This document shows, piece by piece, positions 28,334 through 36,690 of a DNA stretch of 64,000 bases. Numbering within the stretch: the first letter of the stretch is position 1; each line of letters begins with the position of its first letter. The notes under the pieces were generated by a model that saw only the letters and a program-made list of their open reading frames with translations, searched no databases and was not told the origin of the DNA. Origin of the DNA: Trichococcus flocculiformis (lineage in GTDB: Bacteria > Bacillota > Bacilli > Lactobacillales > Aerococcaceae); contig NZ_FOQC01000001.1 of the NCBI RefSeq assembly GCF_900113645.1, positions 1 to 64,000 on the forward strand, in the 5' to 3' direction. Both the position numbers and the translations under genes were made by a program.

Positions 28334-30172
28334 ATGGAATTTAGAAAAGATATTCGTAATGTTGCAATCATCGCCCACGTTGACCATGGTAAAACAACAT
28401 TAGTAGATGAATTGTTGAAACAATCGGATACATTGAACGCTAGAACTGAGCTCATGGAACGCGCAATGGATTCCAACGATATTGAGAAAGAACGTGGTAT
28501 CACAATCTTAGCAAAAAATACTGCGGTACAATATAAAGGCACACGTGTCAACATCATGGACACACCAGGACACGCGGACTTCGGTGGTGAAGTAGAACGT
28601 ATCATGCGTATGGTTGATGGCGTAGTGCTTGTTGTGGATGCTTATGAAGGAACAATGCCACAAACACGTTTCGTACTAAAAAAAGCTTTAGAGCAAAAAC
28701 TTATTCCAATCGTTGTAGTAAACAAAATTGACAAACCGACTGCTAGACCAGCCGAAGTTGTGGATGAAGTCCTGGAACTATTCATCGAATTAGGCGCGGA
28801 TGATGAACAATTGGAATTCCCGGTTGTTTACGCTTCTGCGATGAATGGTACATCAAGCATGTCAGACGATCCAGCTGATCAAGAAGATACAATGGACAAC
28901 GTGTTCAATGCGATCATTGAACACATACCAGCTCCAGTTGACAATTCAGCTGAACCGTTACAATTCCAAGTAGCTTTACTTGATTACAGTGACTTTGTTG
29001 GCCGTATCGGTATCGGACGCGTATTCCGTGGCACAATCAAAGTTGGAGATCAAGTATCCTTACTTAAATTGGACGGATCATTCAAGAATTTTCGTGTATC
29101 AAAATTGTTCGGTTACTTCGGTCTGGATCGCGTCGAAATCGAAGAAGCAAAAGCGGGCGATTTGATTGCCATTTCCGGTATGGAAGACATCTTCGTCGGT
29201 GAAACGGTGACTCCTGTCGACCATCGCGAAGCTTTGCCGGTTCTGCATATCGACGAACCTACATTGCAAATGACTTTCTTGACAAACAACTCTCCTTTCG
29301 CAGGCCGTGAAGGTAAATGGGTTACTTCCCGTAAGATTGAAGAGCGTTTGATGAAACAATTGCACACTGATGTATCCTTGCGTGTTGATCCAACCGACTC
29401 TCCCGATGCTTGGGTCGTTTCCGGACGTGGCGAATTGCATTTGTCCATCCTGATCGAAAATATGCGTCGTGAAGGCTACGAATTACAAGTATCCCGTCCA
29501 GAAGTTATCATCAGAGAGGTTGATGGCGTAAGATGCGAGCCTTTTGAGCGTGTTCAAATTGACACCCCTGAAGAATATATGGGTTCCGTAATCGAAACGA
29601 TCAGCCAACGCAAAGCTGAAATGCAAGATATGCAAAACAGCGGCAACGGCCAAGTCCGTATCATTTTCCTTGTTCCTTCACGTGGACTGATCGGTTACTC
29701 TACTGAATTCTTATCCATCACTCGCGGATATGGTATCATGGCGCATACGTTCGAAGCGTATTTGCCAGAGTTGCCAGGAAAAATCGGCGGACGCAGCAAA
29801 GGCGCACTTGTTTCTACTGAAACAGGCAAAACAACAACCTACGGCATCATGGGCGTTGAGGATCGCGGAACGATCTTCATCGAGCCTGGTGTGGATATTT
29901 ACGAAGGTATGATTGTCGGCGAAAACGCTCGTGATAACGATATCGCTGTAAATATCACAAGAGCGAAGCAAATGACGAATATCCGTTCCGCAAATAAAGA
30001 TTCTACTAACGTAATCAAACGTCCGCGTACATTGACGCTTGAAGAATCGCTTGAGTTCATGGGAGAAGATGAGTATTGCGAAGTAACACCTGAAAGTGTG
30101 CGACTGCGTAAACAAATTCTGGATAAAAATGAGCGTGAAAAAGCTGCTAAACGCAAGAAAAAAGCAGAATAA
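28334..30172 (+). CDS. typA: GTPase TypA/BipA
   Basis: A ribosome-associated translational GTPase involved in stress adaptation and ribosome assembly, 612 residues. G1 AHVDHGKTT, the G2 effector region RGITILAKN, G3 DTPGHADF, G4 NKID and G5 SA(M) are visible in the first 200 residues. Elongation-factor domain II, the III/V modules and the BipA-specific C-terminal domain (RSKGALVSTETGKTTTYG) follow. TTTTGGAGGAAA precedes ATG. Monocistronic; a dispersed repeat and then a terminator follow. Confidence 0.96.
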   Translation: MEFRKDIRNVAIIAHVDHGKTTLVDELLKQSDTLNARTELMERAMDSNDIEKERGITILAKNTAVQYKGTRVNIMDTPGHADFGGEVERIMRMVDGVVLVVDAYEGTMPQTRFVLKKALEQKLIPIVVVNKIDKPTARPAEVVDEVLELFIELGADDEQLEFPVVYASAMNGTSSMSDDPADQEDTMDNVFNAIIEHIPAPVDNSAEPLQFQVALLDYSDFVGRIGIGRVFRGTIKVGDQVSLLKLDGSFKNFRVSKLFGYFGLDRVEIEEAKAGDLIAISGMEDIFVGETVTPVDHREALPVLHIDEPTLQMTFLTNNSPFAGREGKWVTSRKIEERLMKQLHTDVSLRVDPTDSPDAWVVSGRGELHLSILIENMRREGYELQVSRPEVIIREVDGVRCEPFERVQIDTPEEYMGSVIETISQRKAEMQDMQNSGNGQVRIIFLVPSRGLIGYSTEFLSITRGYGIMAHTFEAYLPELPGKIGGRSKGALVSTETGKTTTYGIMGVEDRGTIFIEPGVDIYEGMIVGENARDNDIAVNITRAKQMTNIRSANKDSTNVIKRPRTLTLEESLEFMGEDEYCEVTPESVRLRKQILDKNEREKAAKRKKKAE

Positions 30173-30188
30173 ACCTATAACAATTTCT

Positions 30189-30403
30189 AAGAAAAGCTGA
30201 ACGGGTTCGTTCAGCCCTGAAAGAAATTTAGGAAATCTGTCCTACTGAGCATCGAAGAGCGCAATAGGACAGATTTATCTAATTTCCGAAGGGCTAACCC
30301 GTGAAGCTGGACATCATTTTAGATGCATGAAACATGTTGCAATCTTGTGAAACACCTACGGTGATGCACTTCTGAGTTGAAAAAATTTATAAATTCCTAT
30401 ATG
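30189..30403 (-). repeat. Dispersed structured repeat, copy A (inverted relative to B and C)
   Basis: About 215 bases matching, in reverse complement, copies at 47960-48172 and 61998-62341. It folds into a long imperfect hairpin: AGCCCTGAAAGAAATTTAG with AAATCTGTCCT on one side pairs with AGGACAGATTTATCTAATTT and CCGAAGGGCT on the other, around the conserved apical GAGCATCG-A-AGAGCGCAAT. A flank with GATGCATGAAACAT and ACACCTACGGTGATGCAC is also shared. No coding potential. It lies between the typA stop and a terminator. Confidence 0.75.
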
Positions 30404-30406
30404 CTG

Positions 30407-30445
30407 AAAAAAGGTTTCGTGGCAATGGTTGCCACGGACCTTTTT
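30407..30445 (+). terminator. Terminator downstream of typA and repeat A
   Basis: AAGGTTTCGTGGCAA pairs with TTGCCACGGACCTT around TGG (stem 30411-30442), with A-rich and T5 flanks. Confidence 0.75.
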
Positions 30446-30596
30446 CTCTTTTATCAGCCGGAATCGACTGGTTGTAGGCGACAGCCTATTTGTTTGGTAT
30501 AATATACTTGAATGACCATATGTTTTTTGTATCGACCGCAAGAGCTGCGGGGGAGTTCATGATAGAATGCATTAACTTTTGATGGGAGGAATTAAA

Positions 30597-30896
30597 ATGG
30601 ATAGCATCAATAAAACAACTGCTTTGGAAATCTTGATGCAAGACGCTGAAAAGATCTACAAATTAATCAATAGCCAAAAAGAACACCTTTGTTTTGCGAA
30701 CTGTCCGGCCTTTGAGGATGTGGTGGATACGCAAATGTACGGATTCTCACGTGAAGTTGATTACGCCGTAAAATTGGAGATCATCTCGAAGGAAGATGGA
30801 CACAAGATATTGAGTGACTTGGAGGCTTCCTTGAACGCCATGTACACGAATTATTTTGATCAATCGAAAAACGATTCCGCCGACAAAGGGGTTTAG
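30597..30896 (+). CDS. ylaN: UPF0358 family protein YlaN
   Basis: A small helical protein of 99 residues: MDSINKTTALEILMQDAEKI, then a conserved centre CPAFEDVVDTQMYGFSREVDYAVKL and a Leu-rich C-terminal helix. These fit the YlaN family (DUF1507), essential or iron-related in Bacillus and Staphylococcus and reported to act on Fur. ATG 30597 follows GGGAGGA by 6 bases; an upstream in-frame start adds six residues without support. It lies 8 bases before ftsW, the arrangement found in related genomes. Confidence 0.9.
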   Translation: MDSINKTTALEILMQDAEKIYKLINSQKEHLCFANCPAFEDVVDTQMYGFSREVDYAVKLEIISKEDGHKILSDLEASLNAMYTNYFDQSKNDSADKGV

Positions 30897-30904
30897 TTGT
30901 CCAT

Positions 30905-32074
30905 ATGATTAAAAATGCAATCAAGAAAAAATTCTCCTGTATGGATTGGCGCCTGCTGATTCCATACATCATCCTGTCGGGTTTCGGGATTCTGATGGTT
31001 TACAGTTCCAGCAGTTATCGAGCCATGACTGATTACAACAATTCGGAATATTTTTTTTATAAGCAAATCATTTTTGCTTCATTGGGTTTGCTGGGTGCGC
31101 TGATTGCTTCCTTTCTGTCCAAGCGAATATTCAAAAATGAGAAAACTTTGCGTTATGGTTTGAGAGTTCTTTTCGCCATATTGGCTTACTTGCTTTTATG
31201 GCCGGGTACCGCAACAAAAGGCGCGCGCGGCTGGATTTACTTCGGGACAATCGGGTTCCAACCTGCGGAATTCATGAAATTGAATCTGATTCTTTATCTG
31301 TCCTGGTTCATTTCCAAACACCAATCCCGCATCAATGCTGTTTTTTACGATACGATGAAGAAACCGCTCCTGATAACGGCGGCAGCAGTGATGATGGTGT
31401 TCCTGCAGCCCGATCTTGGTGGTGCTGCCATCATCGCCTTTATCTGTCTGGTCATGTTCCTCCACTGCGGCATCAAAGTCAAATATGGCATCATGACTTT
31501 CGGGGCTATCGGAGCGATATACGGACTGATCATCGTCGTGGTGAGGACATTCGGAAGCAGCATCCCTTTCTTCCATTCCTATCAGATAGAAAGGATCACA
31601 TCATTCATCGATCCTTTTGCCGACATACAGGATTCCGGTTATCAAGTAGTGAATTCTTACTACGCTTTGAGTAGGGGGGGCCTTTTCGGTGTAGGCATCG
31701 GTGAAAGCATCCAGAAATCGGGCTATCTGCCGGAACCACACACCGATTTCATCTTGTCCATTGTAGGGGAAGAGCTAGGCTTGGTGGGAGTTGCGTTCGT
31801 TTTGGTGCTGTTTTTCTATATGGTCTATCGCATTTTTAAGAATGCGATCAAAATCAAAGATCCTTTTGCCCAACTGGTCTGTACCGGGATCGGTACGATG
31901 TTCCTGATACAGGGAGTCATCAATGTCGGTGGTGCGACCGGCTTGATGCCGTTGACTGGAGTCACTTTTCCGTTCGTCAGTTATGGCGGATCCAGCTTGT
32001 TGGTATCGGCCGTTTCGATTGGACTGGTCAACAATATGTACATCAATGATCAGATTTCCAAACAACCAAAATAA
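30905..32074 (+). CDS. ftsW: Peptidoglycan glycosyltransferase FtsW/RodA family
   Basis: A SEDS-family membrane glycosyltransferase that polymerises lipid II at the septum (FtsW) or side wall (RodA). The product has 389 residues with about ten hydrophobic helices. Signature positions: PAEFMKLNLIL, FLQPDLGGA (catalytic Asp region), GIGESIQKSGYLPEPHTDFI, and GLMPLTGVTFPFVSYGGSS. The ylaN linkage favours FtsW, but RodA cannot be excluded from sequence alone. A terminator follows at once. Confidence 0.88.
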   Translation: MIKNAIKKKFSCMDWRLLIPYIILSGFGILMVYSSSSYRAMTDYNNSEYFFYKQIIFASLGLLGALIASFLSKRIFKNEKTLRYGLRVLFAILAYLLLWPGTATKGARGWIYFGTIGFQPAEFMKLNLILYLSWFISKHQSRINAVFYDTMKKPLLITAAAVMMVFLQPDLGGAAIIAFICLVMFLHCGIKVKYGIMTFGAIGAIYGLIIVVVRTFGSSIPFFHSYQIERITSFIDPFADIQDSGYQVVNSYYALSRGGLFGVGIGESIQKSGYLPEPHTDFILSIVGEELGLVGVAFVLVLFFYMVYRIFKNAIKIKDPFAQLVCTGIGTMFLIQGVINVGGATGLMPLTGVTFPFVSYGGSSLLVSAVSIGLVNNMYINDQISKQPK

Positions 32075-32079
32075 ACAAT

Positions 32080-32107
32080 AAAAAGAGCCGATTTTCGGCT
32101 CTTTTTA
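32080..32107 (+). terminator. Terminator of ylaN-ftsW
   Basis: AAAAAGAGCCGA (32080-32091) and TCGGCTCTTTTT (32095-32106) with loop TTT. Confidence 0.85.
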
Positions 32108-32236
32108 TTTGAGTGGTTGCCCCGGTGGATAAACGTCCGGAATGCTTTTTGTATCTGACAAAAATAGAGTATAATAGTAGGTACCATGGTATTCTTTACC
32201 ATATTCAACAATCAGAATTCACAAGGAGGGGTAGGC

Positions 32237-33280
32237 GTGAAATTTTCCATCAAAGTAGTGTCATTGTTCATTGTATTTATATTCATAGCTTATGCACTCC
32301 CTCTTTATTTGGACAATGATGAACGTATTGCGCCAACTTCAAGCATCGCGAGGAACGAGCAAACGGCCATTGATGAAAATGAAGGGTATCCTTTGCCGGT
32401 TACCGGCTATGAATCCTACATCGGTCAATCTATTACAGCCTACACAGCGAAGCACGGGCAGCCGAATCGCATTGGAAGAGCCTATGATGACAGTGAATGG
32501 TGGGTATTCGGGACAAATGCTGCGGACTATATCCAGATTGGTGTCAAGGAGGATGTCATCCGCTCCCTGTATATTTTGGGAAGCAAAATCGAAACGGGTA
32601 TGTACACAATCGGTATGACCCAGGATAATGTACTCGATGAGGGTTATCTGGCAAGAGATTTTCATCTTACTGTCGGTGATACGCCTTATGAGTTAGCTCT
32701 ATCGAAGCAACAAAAAGAAAGTACGCCGTTGATTCAGTTCGAGAACGACAGCTTTGTTATTTTGCTGTTTGATGATGTGACGAAGACAGTTTATGGGATG
32801 TATTTCCTTTCGAATGAGGCATTGTTGGATTTGGAATATTATTCTGTCGTTTCGGAAAAGGCATACGAAGTCGAGCATGATGACTGGGAGCGAAACATGG
32901 CTGCGGATTTGGAAAATATCCTTCAAATCAAAAGTATATTGGGCATATTGCGGGAGCGCAGGGGACTGACGATGTTCGAGGAATCCGAAGAGTTGATTAT
33001 CGCTGCAAACGAGCTTATGCCGAGTGAAACAGACATCAATGATTTTACGGCAGCCTTCACTTTATCGGATCAACGCATCGAAAGAAAATTAGTAGATGTT
33101 GTCCCGGATAGACGAACGGCCTTTGTTTTTGATGATGACTGTTACAGTGTTCCCGCGCTTTTCCTGAAGGCTCTACAAGTGGATAATGTGATTTTCGACG
33201 ACTATCTGACTCGTTACGCCGTCACAAGCAATGAGCACTATCAGTTGATCCTATTGAGCGAACAGCCTATCGAACCCTAA
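32237..33280 (+). CDS. CAP-associated-domain membrane protein (YlbC-like)
   Basis: A 347-residue protein, membrane-anchored by an N-terminal hydrophobic segment (about 4-24, FSIKVVSLFIVFIFIAYALP). A CAP-associated N-terminal domain follows (about 55-200, with YIGQSITAYTAKHGQPNRIG and ADYIQIGVKEDVIRSLY), then a C-terminal region opening like a CAP/SCP domain (LGILRERRGLTMFEESEELI). The usual His/Glu landmarks of CAP domains are not visible, so that domain looks degenerate. GTG 32237 is preceded by AAGGAGGGG, 8 bases away. Position next to ylbF-ylbG-rsmD-coaD matches Bacillus ylbC. Extracellular role unknown. Confidence 0.78.
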   Translation: MKFSIKVVSLFIVFIFIAYALPLYLDNDERIAPTSSIARNEQTAIDENEGYPLPVTGYESYIGQSITAYTAKHGQPNRIGRAYDDSEWWVFGTNAADYIQIGVKEDVIRSLYILGSKIETGMYTIGMTQDNVLDEGYLARDFHLTVGDTPYELALSKQQKESTPLIQFENDSFVILLFDDVTKTVYGMYFLSNEALLDLEYYSVVSEKAYEVEHDDWERNMAADLENILQIKSILGILRERRGLTMFEESEELIIAANELMPSETDINDFTAAFTLSDQRIERKLVDVVPDRRTAFVFDDDCYSVPALFLKALQVDNVIFDDYLTRYAVTSNEHYQLILLSEQPIEP

Positions 33281-33358
33281 ATAACGGTTGAGTCGGCTGC
33301 ATTTTCGAGCTATACTACAAAGTAGACGTCATCAACATACACGAGGCAGGAGAATCAG

Positions 33359-33802
33359 ATGATAATCAATGAAGAATACTTCGCGTTGGAAGACCAAGTA
33401 CTCCAGCTGGTGGAAACAATCTGCAGCGGAGAAACTATGGCATCTTATAAGGAAGCAAGGCGACTTCTTTCACAAAATAAAGCGGCTAACGCCAAGATTA
33501 AGGCATTCAATGAAGCGAAAGAAGCATACGAGAGGGTAGAAGCCTATCCTGATTTTGCGCCGGATTATGCTGAAATAAAACAGCGCGTTTACCAAGCCAA
33601 ACGAATCATGGACTTGGATGAATCAGTCTATCGCTTTCGGACAGCGGAACGCGAATTGCAATTGCTTTTGGATAAAGTTTCCGAGCGGTTGGCGCATGCC
33701 GTTTCACCAGATATATTGGTTTCTGCAGGAGACCCATTTTTTCAATCAGGGGATTCTAACATGCCTGCAGCTTGCCAGATACATATTTCCAGTAGGGGGT
33801 AA
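33359..33802 (+). CDS. ylbF: YlbF family regulatory protein
   Basis: The 147-residue protein is largely helical (YKEARRLLSQNKAANAKIKA, then FNEAKEAYERVEAY and YRFRTAERELQLLLDKVSERL). This is the YlbF/YmcA (DUF964) pattern of proteins that bind RNase Y in a small Y-complex and affect mRNA processing and competence. GGCAGGAG precedes ATG by about 8 bases. The C-terminal 30 residues are Ser/Pro-rich and probably disordered. The next gene starts 4 bases after it. Confidence 0.85.
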   Translation: MIINEEYFALEDQVLQLVETICSGETMASYKEARRLLSQNKAANAKIKAFNEAKEAYERVEAYPDFAPDYAEIKQRVYQAKRIMDLDESVYRFRTAERELQLLLDKVSERLAHAVSPDILVSAGDPFFQSGDSNMPAACQIHISSRG

Positions 33803-33806
33803 ACAT

Positions 33807-34127
33807 ATGAGCTTAGAAGTGACCAAAAGGCAAGGCATCGTCGTCTGGGTCTATACCTTGAGACAAATCAAAAATTTAAAGAGATACGGTTATATCCATT
33901 ATGTTTCCAACAGAATGAAGTATGTCCTGTTGTATGTCGACCAAGAAGAGGCGCAAACCACGGCCGAAAAATTGAACAGTCTGCATTTTGTCCGGAAAGT
34001 GGAAGTGTCGCATCGTCCTGAGATCGACATGACCCTGAAGAATGCTCTTCCTGACAGGAAAGATCGTAATAATCCTGAAGTGGAATACCACGAGTCGACT
34101 TTTGAAACAAAGACTTATTCTTTTTAG
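33807..34127 (+). CDS. ylbG: UPF0298 family protein YlbG
   Basis: A 106-residue protein starting MSLEVTKRQGIVVWVYTLRQ. The motif 'RYGYIHYVSNRMKYVLLYVD' and later 'V..VE.S.RPEI' fit YlbG (UPF0298), of unknown function, always near ylbF and rsmD. ATG 33807 has GTAGGGGG upstream; a much longer frame beginning at 33618 would overlap ylbF and is not supported. Confidence 0.87.
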   Translation: MSLEVTKRQGIVVWVYTLRQIKNLKRYGYIHYVSNRMKYVLLYVDQEEAQTTAEKLNSLHFVRKVEVSHRPEIDMTLKNALPDRKDRNNPEVEYHESTFETKTYSF

Positions 34128-34169
34128 TGGTGATCGGAAATAAAAAATACTTTTTGTAGGTGAGTGCAG

Positions 34170-34736
34170 ATGCGGGTTATCGCAGGAGAATATAAAGGAC
34201 GCAGATTAAAAAGCGTTCCTGACAGCAATACGCGGCCAACAACGGATAAGGTAAAAGAGTCCTTGTTCAACATCATCGGTCCATTTTTTGAAGGCGGAGT
34301 CAGCTTGGACATGTTCGCGGGCAGCGGGGGCTTATCGATCGAAGCAGTATCCCGCGGGATCGATCGAGCGGTGTTGTTCGAAAAGAACCGAAAAGCACTT
34401 GATACGATCAAGGAAAATATCGCAATCACGAAAGAAGCGGAGAAATTCACTATTTATGCAGGTGATGCGCGGAAAAATCTGCGTGTCTTCGCGGTGGAAA
34501 ATCCGAATATACAATTTGCGCTGGTCTTTCTTGATCCGCCGTATGCTGATGAAAAGACAGTTGCTGACATCAATGAAATGATCGCCTTGCAATTGGTCAA
34601 TGAAGAGACCGTATTTGTCTGTGAAATGGCAAAAGAAAATACGTTGCCTGAACAGATCGGCCCGTACGGAAAATGGAAACGTGCCGTTTATGGGACCATC
34701 GCTATCGAAATGTTCGACTACAATCAGGAAGGGTGA
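34170..34736 (+). CDS. rsmD: 16S rRNA (guanine966-N2)-methyltransferase
   Basis: Methylates G966 (E. coli numbering) in the small subunit rRNA using S-adenosylmethionine. The 188-residue product begins MRVIAGEYKGRRLKSVPDSN, with TRPTTDKVKESLFNI, the SAM motif LDMFAGSGGLSIEAVSRG, and catalytic FLDPPYADE (DPPY). GTAGGTGAG lies upstream of ATG 34170; an in-frame GTG at 34164 overlaps it. coaD follows after 4 bases. Confidence 0.94.
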   Translation: MRVIAGEYKGRRLKSVPDSNTRPTTDKVKESLFNIIGPFFEGGVSLDMFAGSGGLSIEAVSRGIDRAVLFEKNRKALDTIKENIAITKEAEKFTIYAGDARKNLRVFAVENPNIQFALVFLDPPYADEKTVADINEMIALQLVNEETVFVCEMAKENTLPEQIGPYGKWKRAVYGTIAIEMFDYNQEG

Positions 34737-34740
34737 TCCC

Positions 34741-35256
34741 ATGAAAAAAACAGCGCTATTTGCGGGGAGTTTTGACCCTTTGACGAACGGGCACATCGAT
34801 ACGATTTCGCGTGCAGCGATTGTTTTCGACGAAATCGTTGTTGCAGTATCGACCAACACATCCAAGCAGTCTTTATTTGACGGTGAGGAAAGAATCCGGT
34901 TGGTCGCCGAAGCTTTGCGTGACTTTCCGCAGGTCCGCGTCGTCCGCCATACCGGGGGGCTTACCATTGAAATGGCAAGGGATGTCGGCGCCTGCGCGCT
35001 TTTGCGAGGGGTGCGAAACGTGAAGGATTTCGAGTATGAGCACAGCATTGCCTCGATGAACAAGTTGCAGGCCCCAGATCTGGAGACGGTGATCCTGTTG
35101 TCTTCGGAAAACTATCGCTACCTCAGTTCCAGCCTGATCAAGGAAGTCGCGATGTTCGGCGGGGATGTATCCACCTTGGTGCCGGCCAACATCAACGCCG
35201 CTATCCTTCAGAAATTCCAGGACAGCGCGTTCAAGGGTAAAAAAATATCGGAGTGA
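34741..35256 (+). CDS. coaD: Phosphopantetheine adenylyltransferase
   Basis: Fourth step of CoA synthesis: ATP plus 4'-phosphopantetheine to dephospho-CoA. The 171-residue hexameric enzyme has GSFDPLTNGHIDTI (HxGH-type), LRGVRNVKDFEYE (substrate loop) and YLSSSLIKEVA. It works downstream of the pantothenate made by panBCD at 6-8 kb. GAAGGGTGATCCC precedes ATG; the frame continues upstream inside rsmD but the start is clear from the motif. Confidence 0.95.
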   Translation: MKKTALFAGSFDPLTNGHIDTISRAAIVFDEIVVAVSTNTSKQSLFDGEERIRLVAEALRDFPQVRVVRHTGGLTIEMARDVGACALLRGVRNVKDFEYEHSIASMNKLQAPDLETVILLSSENYRYLSSSLIKEVAMFGGDVSTLVPANINAAILQKFQDSAFKGKKISE

Positions 35257-35407
35257 ATCGAGTATTTGCATAAGGTTGGAAGAGGAGCCGTTGGGTTCTT
35301 TTCCCAACCTTTTTGTTTTGGTGAGCAGATGGATCATTATTTCGGACGGCTGAATGTTTCTGCGTCTTTTTGCGTATGTTGTCAATGGATGCGAAAGGAG
35401 GGATAGT

Positions 35408-36100
35408 TTGGATGCTATTCGGGAATGGCTTGCTTGTCATAAACAGGAAGTGATCCGGTTTGCCGTCTTGTTTATGTTTATCGCCCTATGTCTCTTTGGC
35501 TTGGGCAGATTGATATACGGCAGCACGGCAGGAACCGACACAGGGGAGCTGCTGTTGGATGAAACCTACCTGGCGGTAAGCGCTGCTGAGTCTAATCAGT
35601 CGCCAGAGCAGCCGGAAGAGTCGGAGCCGGTCCAGGAAATTATCATCGTCGACATCAAAGGGGCCGTAAAAAATCCGGGTGTATACCGGGCTGAGGCCGA
35701 TATGCGCGTCATTGACATCATTGATTTGGCGGGTGGCTTGAGTGAAACGGCTGATGCCGACACAGTGAATCTATCACAGCGTGTTGCGGATCAGATGGTC
35801 ATCTATATTCCTGCTGTCGGGGAAGAAGCGGATCGGCCGATTACGGTGGCGGAAAATCCGCTGGCCGAACAAGAGAGCGGAAATGGGGTGGCTGGAACCG
35901 AGAAAGTGGACATCAATACGGCGGATGCGGTATTGCTGCAAACATTGAATGGCATTGGTGAAAAAAAAGCCGCGCTCATCATCGCGTACCGTGAAGAGAA
36001 CGGCTCTTTCCAGACGATCGAGGATATAATGGAAGTTTCAGGAATTGGTGAAAAAACCTTCGAGGGGTTAAAAGATCTAATCACGGTCGGCGCAAAATAA
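35408..36100 (+). CDS. comEA: Competence protein ComEA (DNA receptor)
   Basis: Surface double-strand DNA receptor of natural transformation. The 230-residue product has a short cytoplasmic start, one membrane helix (about 18-38, FAVLFMFIALCLFGLGRLIY), an acidic linker, a SLBB-like domain (about 78-135, IIIVDIKGAVKNPGVYR) and two helix-hairpin-helix motifs at the C-terminus (VDINTADAVLLQTLNGIGEKKA; VSGIGEKTFEGLKDL). I propose TTG 35408 because AAAGGAGG (35393-35400) is 7 bases upstream; a start at 35354 would precede the ribosome site. First of comEA-comEB-comEC. Confidence 0.9.
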   Translation: MDAIREWLACHKQEVIRFAVLFMFIALCLFGLGRLIYGSTAGTDTGELLLDETYLAVSAAESNQSPEQPEESEPVQEIIIVDIKGAVKNPGVYRAEADMRVIDIIDLAGGLSETADADTVNLSQRVADQMVIYIPAVGEEADRPITVAENPLAEQESGNGVAGTEKVDINTADAVLLQTLNGIGEKKAALIIAYREENGSFQTIEDIMEVSGIGEKTFEGLKDLITVGAK

Positions 36101-36163
36101 AATTGAATCAAGAGAGCAGCTCTTGTATACTTAATTTTATATATGGATGGAGGTAACTACTGC

Positions 36164-36670
36164 ATGGAAAGAATTCCTTGGAATCAATATTTTATGGCAC
36201 AAAGCGTATTGCTCTCGCTGCGGAGCACATGTAAACGCTTGGAGGTCGGAGCCACAATCGTCAGGGACAAGCGCATCATAGCCGGAGGATACAACGGGAG
36301 TGTTTCCGGCGATGTGCACTGTATCGATGAGGGCTGCTATGTCGTGAATGGGCATTGTGTCCGCACTATCCACGCGGAAATGAATGCAATCCTCCAGTGC
36401 GCCAAATTCGGCGCCCAGACAGAGGATGCGGAAATATATGTGACGCATTTTCCTTGTCTACAATGCACGAAGATGATTTTGCAGGCTGGGATCAAGAAAA
36501 TCTACTATTTGGAAGACTATCACAATGACTCCTATGCCATTCATCTTTTGGATGCAATGGATATTCCTTATGAACAAGTCCCCCTCGATCCGGATTATTT
36601 TTATCAATTACTGAAACGAAAAGATCAACAAGATGATGACTCTGCTGCTTGTTGCGGTCATCATGACTGA
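36164..36670 (+). CDS. comEB: ComEB / deoxycytidylate deaminase
   Basis: Zn-dependent dCMP deaminase, 168 residues, producing dUMP; in the come locus it is named ComEB. Zinc site: HAEMNAILQ and PCLQCTKMI. The early motif SVLLSLRSTCKRLEVGATIV and the allosteric-like CIDEGCYVVNGHC are typical. ATG 36164 follows ATGGAGG (36146-36152); the ATG at 36143 lies in front of that site. The C-terminus is Cys/His-rich (SAACCGHHD). The comEC frame opens within a few bases of its stop. Confidence 0.92.
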   Translation: MERIPWNQYFMAQSVLLSLRSTCKRLEVGATIVRDKRIIAGGYNGSVSGDVHCIDEGCYVVNGHCVRTIHAEMNAILQCAKFGAQTEDAEIYVTHFPCLQCTKMILQAGIKKIYYLEDYHNDSYAIHLLDAMDIPYEQVPLDPDYFYQLLKRKDQQDDDSAACCGHHD

Positions 36671-36690
36671 CCATTAAAGGCTATCTGCTT

